DNA from: JBBCJT01 sp037190665
GTDB taxonomy: Bacteria; Pseudomonadota; Alphaproteobacteria; Acetobacterales; Acetobacteraceae
DNA length: 37,668 nucleotides
Assembly: GCA_037190665.1 (NCBI GenBank)
Contig: JBBCJT010000007.1
Location: 1-37,668, forward strand
Reading direction: 5' to 3'
This document shows, in pieces, positions 31,321 to 37,420 of this stretch (the stretch's first letter is position 1; every line of letters starts with the position of its first letter). The position numbers were made by a program, and so were the translations under genes. The notes beneath the pieces were generated by a model that ran no database searches, was not told the origin of the DNA, and saw only the letters and a list, made by a program, of their open reading frames with translations.

Positions 31321-31716
31321 CCCACCCGACCCCTGACCGCCTCAACGGCGCGGTAGCATCGGAGTTGAATGGCCGTACCTAGGCCGCGGGCGCACAAGAC
31401 CGACGGCGCCGGAGGGTTCTCGGGAGTTTTCGGGAAACAGGCTCCCGAAAACTCGGGCGGAAATCGACAATCAAATCAATAGGGTAGGCCAGCCGATAGG
31501 GTTTTCGCCTTTTTCGGGGTTTTCGGGGAACCGCACCATGCCGCGCGGAAGTCGGTAGCGCTCTCCTGAAGACTGCCGGCGTCGAGTTCATTGCGGAGAA
31601 TGGCGGGGGACCTGGGGTGCGGTTAAGGGAGCGCCCGCCCGGCTAAGCACAAGCAAAGCCAGGGTGGACAGTCTAGTCCCTGCTGAGCAAATTACGCGTC
31701 TGAGTGGAGGCCGACC
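31321..31716. other. Intergenic stretch with the repeat module
   Basis: No credible gene. It contains the second copy of the inverted-repeat/9-bp-repeat module (31424-31527), then GC-rich unremarkable sequence up to the ribosome site of the next gene. Confidence 0.5.
31424..31527. repeat. 9-bp-period repeat module, copy 2
   Basis: GAGTTTTCGGGA (31424-31435) and TCCCGAAAACTC (31443-31454) form a perfect 12-bp inverted repeat with a 7-nt loop. A 30-bp block at 31498-31527 is identical to 19033-19062. In copy 1 a similar inverted repeat (18974-19000) lies ahead of that block in the same orientation, so the whole module is duplicated about 12.5 kb apart. Confidence 0.85.
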
Positions 31717-31941
31717 ATGAGTCAGCATTTGCGCTCGGACGCGGAGAAAGCAGCCCATCAGCTTCTTCAGCTCGCACTCGCGGGACGTTTTCCAGGCCGC
31801 GAACCTACCGCGGAAGAATTCAACGAGCTGCTCGGCCAACTCGTGCGAAAGCGCGAGGCGGCCGAGGACGATGGGCTTTTCACGGCGGAGATTAGAGCCG
31901 CGCTTGTGAAAATGCGTCGTCCGTCAGACGCCGACTCTTAG
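31717..31941 (+). CDS. Small unknown protein (74 residues)
   Basis: Starts MSQHLRSDAEKAAHQLLQLA with GGAGG 7 nt before the ATG. The text is helical and charged (LAGRFPGREPTAEEFNELLG, QLVRKREAAEDDGLFTAEIR). Its stop is followed at once by the remnant of a ribbon-helix-helix gene end. No recognised domain; cargo of the element. Confidence 0.6.
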   Translation: MSQHLRSDAEKAAHQLLQLALAGRFPGREPTAEEFNELLGQLVRKREAAEDDGLFTAEIRAALVKMRRPSDADS

Positions 31942-31942
31942 C

Positions 31943-31987
31943 CGCCTGATAGAGCTGGGCCTGAAGGCAGCGCAGGGGAAGAAGTAG
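31943..31987 (+). pseudogene. Remnant of a ribbon-helix-helix gene, 3' end
   Basis: In one frame this reads RLIELGLKAAQGKK and a stop, closely matching the end of the ribbon-helix-helix protein at 25259 (RRLIELGLKAVPKPKK). Nothing upstream in this frame fits the rest of such a gene, because the frame runs into the previous gene's end. It is a decayed copy or the scar of a recombination. Confidence 0.6.
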
Positions 31988-32029
31988 CGCGGCCCGTGAC
32001 TCCCGCTGCGGATACGCTACGCTCTCAGT

Positions 32030-32365
32030 ATGAGCGAGGAAACATCTGAGGCGTCGTCGGATGAGGCTGCGCCCGAGAAGTCGGCGGCCGAAAAAAACAA
32101 AGAGGCCGGCAGAGAGATAATCGAGCATATTGTCCCATTCTTTCGTGAGCGCGGCGTGCAGCAGAAATGCCCAATGTGCTCACAAGAAAAGTGGGTTGTT
32201 ATGGCTTATTCTGACCAAACTCCTGGTCAGGGGCTATTTCCAAATAAAGAGAAGGACTTATTCTTTAATGGGCACCTACCGACATACGCTCTGTACTGCC
32301 TTAACTGCGGCTTCGTGCGCAATCACGTTAAGTCGATCGTAGACAAAGCGGCGGACAAGGCATGA
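32030..32365 (+). CDS. Zinc-ribbon protein, membrane-pair partner
   Basis: A 111-residue protein starting MSEETSEASSDEAAPEKSAA with an acidic, disordered first 30 residues. The core (KCPMCSQEKWVVMAYSDQTP, then ALYCLNCGFVRNHVKSIVDK) has two CxxC pairs, a zinc ribbon with a long beta hairpin. Part of the gene (32090-32330) is AT-richer than its surroundings. It overlaps the following coiled-coil membrane gene by 4 bases, so the two probably work together. I have no name for the family. Confidence 0.65.
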   Translation: MSEETSEASSDEAAPEKSAAEKNKEAGREIIEHIVPFFRERGVQQKCPMCSQEKWVVMAYSDQTPGQGLFPNKEKDLFFNGHLPTYALYCLNCGFVRNHVKSIVDKAADKA

Positions 32366-32769
32366 CTATCGAACTGGCTACCGATGGAGGTGAATTCGTC
32401 CGCACCTACAACCCACTTGCACGGACAGGTGGGGGAGGCCCAGATGATGGAGGCATGGAATTCGTTAAAGCCCGCCTGGAGGAGCATGAGCGGCGCTTCG
32501 ATCGCATGGAGAAGACTCTCGATGCGATCCGGGATCGGCTTGCCGCGCTGCCCACGGTGAACGGGCTTTGGGGCATGATTGCCACCGTTCTGGCCCTTTC
32601 GGTGACCATCGTGGCGATGTTCGTCGGCGTCCTCGCTTACCTGCAGGACCAGCGGATCGACAGCCGGCCGGCGGCGCCTCAAGGTCCAGTCAACTTCTAC
32701 ATTCAGGCGCCGCCCGCCGCGCCACAGCTCACTCCATCGGCGCCTCAACCGGAAGCGCCGCGGCAGTAA
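32362..32769 (+). CDS. Coiled-coil membrane protein
   Basis: A 135-residue protein starting MTIELATDGGEFVRTYNPLA. Residues 33-66 form a coiled coil (FVKARLEEHERRFDRMEKTL, DAIRDRLAALP), followed by one membrane helix (LWGMIATVLALSVTIVAMFV, GVLAYL) and a Pro/Gln/Ala-rich tail. This coil-helix-tail layout is frequent in small phage and island proteins. It overlaps the zinc-ribbon gene by 4 bases. It could anchor that partner at the membrane; function unknown. Confidence 0.7.
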   Translation: MTIELATDGGEFVRTYNPLARTGGGGPDDGGMEFVKARLEEHERRFDRMEKTLDAIRDRLAALPTVNGLWGMIATVLALSVTIVAMFVGVLAYLQDQRIDSRPAAPQGPVNFYIQAPPAAPQLTPSAPQPEAPRQ

Positions 32770-32853
32770 CCTCCACTCCTCGATGTGCTCGGCCCGCTCC
32801 AGCACCGTCAACTCACTGCGATGCAGGTTCTCAGCGATCTCCCACATGCGAGC
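32770..32853 (-). pseudogene. Remnant of a ParB-like partition or nuclease-domain gene
   Basis: On the minus strand this reads ARMWEIAENLHRSELTVLER followed by AEHIEEWRLL, matching the 'ENLHRAELT-ERAEH-EW' block of ParB/Spo0J-like proteins. The text before it is frame-broken and the text after runs into the end of the coiled-coil gene on the other strand, so only about 28 residues are left. It may be a trace of a lost plasmid-type partition gene. Confidence 0.65.
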
Positions 32854-32900
32854 GTTGGCCGGTTGTCTATGACCGCAGCAAGCCATTCGGCGGCCGCCCG

Positions 32901-33941
32901 TCAGGCCCGCTGAACCGTGATGCTGTAGTAGGGCACCAGAAACTTCAGCAGCCCGGCCCGGTTGAGGGCGCGCATCGCGGCAGCCTTCGCGCGCCCGACC
33001 TTCATCTGGCCCAGATGCCGGGCCATGGCCGTGCGATCCTCCGCCAGATCAATGACGTGATCCGGGCGCTGATACCCTGGGTACGGCCAACGGAAGCGCG
33101 GTGATCGCCAGCCCGCTCGCTGCAGCACGTTCGTATAGCCGGGTAATCCGTGATTCACGATCCGATACGGCTTGCCGCGGATTGCCTTCGACACGGCGTT
33201 GGCCAGTCCCAGCGGCAGAAGAGACGCGAACGGGATTCCGTTGTGATCGCGTGCGCCAGTCCAATACTGCCACCCCAGCGCGTTCTTCGTCTCGATCTGC
33301 AGCAGGCCGCCGGGCCGGACGATGCGACGGATCTCGGCGAGCGCGCGAACCTGCGCCTCCGCTGCTGGGTAGTCCGGCAGCGCCGCCGGCAGGTACTCCA
33401 GCACCCCCGTCATCACCACGGCATCGAATGCGCCGTCCTCAAACGGCAGCCGCTCTACCTCGTTGTGGCAGACCACTGAGATGTTCCCGATCCGCTCCTG
33501 GTCGGCGATCACTCGCAGGAAGCGCACGCGATGGATTGCCTCGTCCAGCGCGACGACCTCCTTGAACATCGAAGCGAGGCGCAGCGACACGCCGCCGTAG
33601 CCGGCGCCATAGTCCAGCACGCGGTTCCTCTTCGTGGAACGAAGCGTCTCCAGCAGTTTGCCTCGGCGGGTATCCGTGATCAGTTTGACCACCCGCGGCT
33701 GGTTTTGCTCAACGCGGTCCTGAAGCGCCTTCTGCCAGCCGAAGTTCTGCGCGTAGCTCAGAATCTCGTCCATCTGCTCGGGCGAGTATTCACCGTGATT
33801 GCTCGCGTTGGGATTGAAGACGGTGATCCCATCCACCGCATCGAATGTGCGCTCGCACCCCGCGCAACGGATGGTGCCCTCTGCAGGATTGCTTGCTAAC
33901 GCGGTTCGGCAAATCGGACACCGCAGATAGTCAGATGCCAT
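32901..33941 (-). CDS. SAM-dependent methyltransferase with N-terminal zinc ribbon
   Basis: A 346-residue protein. Residues 1-45 are a Trm112-like zinc ribbon (YLRCPICRTALASNPAEGTI, RCAGCERTFD). The Rossmann methyltransferase domain has motif I RVLDYGAGYGGVSLRL near 108-123, motif II VVALDEA, motif IV AFDAVVMTGVLEYLP and post-motif IRRIVRPGGLLQIE. The C-terminal third is unlike standard families (GLPGYTNVLQRAGWRSPRFR). Methyltransferases of this layout often act on glycans or lipids. It is cargo of the element, isolated from other genes, with a 436-bp upstream region. Confidence 0.82.
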   Translation of the reverse strand: MASDYLRCPICRTALASNPAEGTIRCAGCERTFDAVDGITVFNPNASNHGEYSPEQMDEILSYAQNFGWQKALQDRVEQNQPRVVKLITDTRRGKLLETLRSTKRNRVLDYGAGYGGVSLRLASMFKEVVALDEAIHRVRFLRVIADQERIGNISVVCHNEVERLPFEDGAFDAVVMTGVLEYLPAALPDYPAAEAQVRALAEIRRIVRPGGLLQIETKNALGWQYWTGARDHNGIPFASLLPLGLANAVSKAIRGKPYRIVNHGLPGYTNVLQRAGWRSPRFRWPYPGYQRPDHVIDLAEDRTAMARHLGQMKVGRAKAAAMRALNRAGLLKFLVPYYSITVQRA

Positions 33942-34121
33942 CTTGAATTCCTCCCGGTGGTTGCGTGAATTTTTCGTAATAATGCGGCCCTTGGCAAGAG
34001 CGAGGAGCGCACGAAGGCAAGGGGCGCCGAACTACTAACCGTCGCACTCGACACCGCCGCGTCCGCAACTAACCGCGGCACCGGCGAGCGCATGGACCAA
34101 CTCGCGAAGGCGCGCTCTCGC

Positions 34122-34146
34122 AAACTGCGTAATCGTTACGCAGTTT
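34122..34146. repeat. 25-bp perfect inverted repeat
   Basis: AAACTGCGTAA, spacer TCG, TTACGCAGTTT: 11-bp arms without mismatch. It could be an operator or a terminator (TTT at both ends). Confidence 0.8.
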
Positions 34147-34188
34147 CTACCCTACCGCCTCCAGCAACCCGGCAGCGCCGCCCCGTCC

Positions 34189-34226
34189 GCCGGCGCCGGA
34201 GTGGGACGTTGAGGCGCTGGGGCGGG
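34189..34226 (+). repeat. Dispersed 38-bp repeat, copy 2
   Basis: Matches 29196-29233 in the same orientation with two mismatches. Confidence 0.8.
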
Positions 34227-34263
34227 TTGCTGCCTCGCTTTGGCTGTGGCTGCAGCACCAGCC

Positions 34264-34359
34264 GATTAGCAGATTAGCGTGATTAGCAGGGTGGCCTCCG
34301 CCAGATCGCATTTCGCGATCACGTCCCGGGGGCTTTTGGCACTATTGGCGCTTTTGGCA
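34264..34359. repeat. GATTAGC and CTWTTGGCR tandem repeats
   Basis: GATTAGC occurs at 34264, 34272 and 34281. CTTTTGGCA, CTATTGGCG and CTTTTGGCA follow each other exactly at 34333-34341, 34342-34350 and 34351-34359 (9-bp period). They lie just downstream of the integrase stop codon, near the right end of the element. Confidence 0.75.
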
Positions 34360-34377
34360 TGGGGTGGTCTGTCCGGA

Positions 34378-35661
34378 TCAGGCGCGCCTCAGCGCCACGA
34401 CGTTATCAGAGGCCGGCTTGGTCTCGGCGCAGGCGAGCACATGCGCCGCCCACGCATCGAGCGCCCGCTGGCGTTCGGTCAGGAACTCGCCGCGCTGGTA
34501 GACTGCGGCCACGCCGCGGACGGTCCCCTGCACGTGGTTCAGCAGCTTGTCGGCGACGTGAGGCGGAAAGCCTCCTACCTCGGCCAGCCATGTGACGCCG
34601 CTGCGGCGGAAGTCGTGAAAGGTCCAGCCGGACAGGGAAGGGGCGTCCTTACCGCGCTCGGTGGCGATGGCCTTGTCCAGCTTGCCCTTCACCCATGCGA
34701 AGGAACTGACCTTGGTGCGGTTCAGCGTGCCGAACACGAGCGCATCCGGCTTCGGCCCGACAGGCTGAGGCTTGCCCTCTTGGGCACCAAGCGCATCCCG
34801 CAGGATCGCCCGCGCAGGCTCGCTCAGATGAACGACATGCGCCTTGCCGTTCTTCGCCCGCTCGGGCGGCAGCGTCCACGTGGACAGGTCGGCCGCTACC
34901 TCGCTCCGAACCATGCCGGCCACCTCGTCCCGGCGGGCCAGCGTCAGGAGCAGGAACCGGGTCATCGGCCCATAGGGGTGCTGTAGCCCTTCCGCAGCCC
35001 GCCAGACGGCTCCGATCTCATCGCCGGTCAGAACCCTGTCCCGGAATACGACAGCGCCGGGGGCGGGCACGGCTTCGAATGGATTGATCTCGATCAATGC
35101 CCGCTCGTGGGCCCAGCCGAACATGGTGCGGGCATACTGCAGGACGCGTCGGGCGGTCGTGGTCCCGGCATTGTCGCGGGCGGCGTCCACCACCTGCACG
35201 GCCTGCTTGCGGGTGACCTGAGCTGCGGGGGTGATCTTGATCGAGGCGAGGTGCTGCCGCATGCGGGAGAGGAAGTCGCGCCGATAGGACGGCCGCTTGC
35301 CGGCCAGGTGCCGCCGGTCGAAGTCGTCGATCAGTGCCGAAACGGTCAGCGCGGCTTCCTCGGCGTCGGCCTCTGCCTGCGCCATCGCTGCCTTCCGCTC
35401 GCTCCACGGGTCACGCCCCTCGGCGACCGCGCCACTCAGCGTCTTCGCCCTGCGCCGGGCCTCCTCGGTCGTCATTGCACCAAAGCGGCCCAGCGTGATC
35501 CGCCGGATATCGCCCGCATGGCGGTACTGGAAAAGGAAGAGCGGCACGCCGCCGGCCTTGAGCCGCACCATGAAGCCGGGAAGCGCGTCGTCCGACGCCC
35601 GGATCTCAGCCTTCCCCTCGGGGCACCGCAACGCTGCGACCGACCGATCCGTGAACCGCAT
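34378..35661 (-). CDS. Tyrosine-type site-specific integrase (P4 family)
   Basis: A 427-residue recombinase starting MRFTDRSVAALRCPEGKAEI; a longer reading to 35706 is less likely because it runs through the arm-type boxes. Residues 1-90 are the arm-binding domain of the DUF4102 type (PGFMVRLKAGGVPLFLFQYR), 105-195 the core-binding domain, and 210-400 the catalytic domain with Arg in LTLARRDEVAGM (about 243), Lys near 270, H349-x-x-R352 in FHDFRRSG, His376 in LLNH and the nucleophile Tyr388 in VAAVYQRG. It integrates the element at the tRNA-Thr 3' end and, with an excisionase, would remove it. Upstream GGGGACTC boxes suggest autoregulation. Confidence 0.95.
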   Translation of the reverse strand: MRFTDRSVAALRCPEGKAEIRASDDALPGFMVRLKAGGVPLFLFQYRHAGDIRRITLGRFGAMTTEEARRRAKTLSGAVAEGRDPWSERKAAMAQAEADAEEAALTVSALIDDFDRRHLAGKRPSYRRDFLSRMRQHLASIKITPAAQVTRKQAVQVVDAARDNAGTTTARRVLQYARTMFGWAHERALIEINPFEAVPAPGAVVFRDRVLTGDEIGAVWRAAEGLQHPYGPMTRFLLLTLARRDEVAGMVRSEVAADLSTWTLPPERAKNGKAHVVHLSEPARAILRDALGAQEGKPQPVGPKPDALVFGTLNRTKVSSFAWVKGKLDKAIATERGKDAPSLSGWTFHDFRRSGVTWLAEVGGFPPHVADKLLNHVQGTVRGVAAVYQRGEFLTERQRALDAWAAHVLACAETKPASDNVVALRRA

Positions 35662-35696
35662 GCACCTCTCTACCCTGAGTTCCCAGCCCCTGATCC

Positions 35697-35806
35697 GGGG
35701 ACTCACTGGGGACTCAAACGGACGCCGCTCAATGACGCGTCATGTCGGTGTGTATCGGTTTATTGACCAGAAATCTATGCAAGACCTGCATTCTTTGTGA
35801 GTCCCC
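35697..35806. promoter_or_regulatory. Putative integrase arm-type sites, right end
   Basis: GGGGACTC occurs at 35697-35704 and 35708-35715 (11 bp apart, 36 bp upstream of the integrase start) and in reverse, GAGTCCCC, at 35799-35806, 36 bp before attR. The pair repeats the spacing of the left-end pair (15524 and 15535). Confidence 0.6.
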
Positions 35807-35841
35807 GGCGGGGCGTGTCGTCTCGTGTCGGGATGCTCAAT

Positions 35842-35887
35842 CGGTTTTGTAAACCGAAGGTCGGGGTTCAAATCCCTCACCCGGCAT
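35842..35887 (+). repeat. attR: tRNA-Thr 3' half copy
   Basis: Copy of 15440-15486 from the anticodon stem to CCCGGCAT, lacking one G before TTCAAAT. No 5' tRNA half precedes it, so it is a non-functional end remnant that marks the element boundary. Confidence 0.95.
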
Positions 35888-36137
35888 GCCTGCCCGGAAA
35901 AGCTAAGTGCCGCCAGCAAGATAAGGATTTCCTCGGGTTTCGGGCCGCCGGCTGGGTACACAGGCGGGGTACACAAGGGAATGGCGACGCTGGCGATGTC
36001 GAAGCCTTGGCAGGCCACAAAGGGCGAGCTGCTGCTTCCTCCGCAAGCGAGTGCCGGCGCAGTACGTGGGAGTGCCGCCTTCTCAGATCGCCGTCCCACG
36101 CCCTCAGCGGCACGCGCTTCTGCTTGCCGTCCCGCTC

Positions 36138-36428
36138 CTAGGCGCCTTCCACGATCCGAATATCCCGCTCCGCCCCATTGGCAAGCAGGGCTAACGCCTG
36201 TTGATAATCGGGACTGTCGTGCGCCGCCTTTGCCTGCTCGACACTATCGAACTCGATAACGACCGTTCGCTGCTGAAGTCCGGCCTCATAAACGTGCGCC
36301 GGCAGACCGCGCACCAGAATCCGCCCGCCGGCCTTGGTGATCGCGGCTCCACTGAGCTTGGCATACGCCGCCAGCGCGTCGGGATTGCTCACTGATCGAT
36401 AGGTAGCGACCCAATAGGCTTTGGCCAT
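36138..36428 (-). CDS. DUF1330 domain protein
   Basis: A 96-residue cytosolic protein starting MAKAYWVATYRSVSNPDALA, with GGGAGAGG upstream of the ATG at 36428. The ferredoxin-like fold of DUF1330 is recognisable: AYWVATYRSVSNPDALAAYA, GGRILVRGLPAHVYEAG, RTVVIEFDSVEQAKAAHDSP and DYQQALALL. The role of the family is unknown. First chromosomal gene after attR. Confidence 0.9.
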   Translation of the reverse strand: MAKAYWVATYRSVSNPDALAAYAKLSGAAITKAGGRILVRGLPAHVYEAGLQQRTVVIEFDSVEQAKAAHDSPDYQQALALLANGAERDIRIVEGA

Positions 36429-36662
36429 CGTCGTCCTCTCCCACCTCGGTGATGCAGGGTGCGATGAATGATGGAAGCGGTCGTCCCATCGCCGCGCAGC
36501 CACTGTGAACCACGGACCAAACAGTCGCCAAGATACCCTGCACGCTGGACGCGGCGATACCTTCCTGCGCCGCGATCTTGCGCCGCGACACGCCTTCCTG
36601 GCGTGAAGCGCCGGCTCGTTGAATAACGCCCGGGCCAGCCATGGCAGGTGACAAGGCTGCCG

Positions 36663-36743
36663 CTGCCTGTCTGGCAGACCATAATTTCCTTGCAGCACAA
36701 CGCATTAGCGGCCGGTGCCTCCTTCTCCCTGCCAGATTGGCAG
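36663..36743. promoter_or_regulatory. Two CTGCC-N5-GGCAG palindromes
   Basis: CTGCC-TGTCT-GGCAG at 36663-36677 and CTGCC-AGATT-GGCAG at 36729-36743, 66 bp apart start to start (about six helical turns). The arms are identical and the spacers differ, as expected of a dimeric regulator bound at two sites, perhaps with looping. Confidence 0.55.
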
Positions 36744-36831
36744 CTGGATAGGGGTGAAGCGAAAGCCATCCCGCACAATTCCTCAGCGTTATCAGCCTCT
36801 TAACACTCTGGCTCGCCGCTTGCTGAGACCT

Positions 36832-36860
36832 CGGTACGGGCGCTTCGGCGCCACCGTACG
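36832..36860 (+). promoter_or_regulatory. Strong hairpin directly before a ribosome site
   Basis: CGGTACGG pairs with CCGTACG around an inner GGCGC-TTCG-GCGCC stem-loop. The hairpin ends at 36860, just before AGAGGTAGGA and the ATG at 36874. It may be a leader stabiliser, a regulator of translation, or a terminator of upstream transcription (no T run). Confidence 0.55.
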
Positions 36861-36873
36861 AGAGGTAGGACGA

Positions 36874-37173
36874 ATGCGGTCTGCGCTGTTCTTGGGTGCC
36901 ATCGTGCTCGGCTCCGCTGGTGTGCTGCACGGGCAATCCCTGCCCGTGGCTGGCACCGCGCCGGATCGCCGCCCGGAAGGCGCGCCGCGTGTGGAACGCT
37001 TCGAGCCGGACGCGGCGTGGCTCGCGCGTTTCCATTACGGCGTCAGCGAGCCGTTGCCGCCCCATCTCGGCGCCCGGGACCAGGGCGCCTGGTACACGCC
37101 GTTCAACCGTCCCGGGATGCTGCCGCCATACGACCTGCGCGGCTGGCACGAGGCAACACCGGAGCCGCGGTGA
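36874..37173 (+). CDS. Small exported protein of unknown function
   Basis: A 99-residue protein with a signal peptide MRSALFLGAIVLGSAGVLHG (cleavage near HGQS) and AGAGG/AGGA upstream of the ATG. The mature part is rich in Pro, Arg and aromatic residues (DAAWLARFHYGVSEPLPPHL, GAWYTPFNRPGMLPPYDLRG). No lipobox, no membrane segment. Family not recognised. Confidence 0.7.
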   Translation: MRSALFLGAIVLGSAGVLHGQSLPVAGTAPDRRPEGAPRVERFEPDAAWLARFHYGVSEPLPPHLGARDQGAWYTPFNRPGMLPPYDLRGWHEATPEPR

Positions 37174-37412
37174 ATCGCGCCATGGACATGCCGGGCCGCG
37201 ATGCGGGGGCTGTGCGCCTCGCACCCGCGGATGGGCGATCGGTCGGGCGGACCACACCGAAACGAACCGCTGTCGCAGGGCTGCACGTCCTCGCGTCGGC
37301 GAATGGAATGGCGCGGGGAACGACCGCGCTCGCGGGTCCGGGGCACCCGCAGATCACCCACGTCGCCGCCCCTGAAACCGGCGACGTTCAAACCAGGAAA
37401 TTAGCTCAATGA
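37170..37412 (+). CDS. Doubtful small reading frame (80 residues)
   Basis: Begins at GTG in a 4-base GTGA overlap with the exported-protein stop, with GGAG 8 nt upstream. The text (MDMPGRDAGAVRLAPADGRS, VAGLHVLASANGMARGTTAL) has no clear structure. It is the only open frame in the 247 bp between two exported-protein genes. It may be spurious. Confidence 0.25.
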   Translation: MNRAMDMPGRDAGAVRLAPADGRSVGRTTPKRTAVAGLHVLASANGMARGTTALAGPGHPQITHVAAPETGDVQTRKLAQ

Positions 37413-37420
37413 GGAATTCG

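Larger units (their letters stand above)
33942..34377. other. Intergenic stretch between methyltransferase and integrase genes
   Basis: No convincing gene. It is dense in repeats: a 25-bp perfect inverted repeat at 34122, the second copy of the 38-bp repeat at 34189, three GATTAGC copies at 34264-34287 and a 9-bp triple repeat at 34333-34359. Any of these could serve as protein-binding sites near the element end. Confidence 0.6.
15440..35887. mobile_element. Integrated element in tRNA-Thr(TGT), about 20.4 kb
   Basis: The region is bounded by direct repeats of the tRNA-Thr 3' half (47 bp left, 46 bp right) with a tyrosine integrase of the P4 type just inside the right end, transcribed inward. 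Matching GGGGACTC boxes lie inside both ends. Contents are a Toprim/DUF3987 replication-like operon, a tail-like Gly-rich protein, AlpA-like and ribbon-helix-helix regulators, and varied cargo. No capsid, portal, terminase, relaxase or type IV secretion gene is seen, so it is best described as a satellite-like or integrative element whose transfer route is unknown. Some genes (16.0-16.9 kb, 32.1-32.3 kb) are clearly more AT-rich than the host. Confidence 0.9.
36429..36873. other. Divergent intergenic region
   Basis: About 445 bp between the DUF1330 gene (minus) and the exported-protein gene (plus). No convincing gene. It contains two CTGCC-N5-GGCAG palindromes and a long hairpin next to the ribosome site of the plus-strand gene. 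A minus-strand stretch at 36530-36605 reads like a short helix-turn-helix piece but has no start. Confidence 0.5.

Noticed and set aside
36530..36605. Helix-turn-helix-like text (EGVSRRKIAAQEGIAASSVQ) on the minus strand
   Set aside because: No start codon, no ribosome site, and the frame continues through the DUF1330 gene in the wrong phase; probably a shadow or an old remnant that I cannot support.
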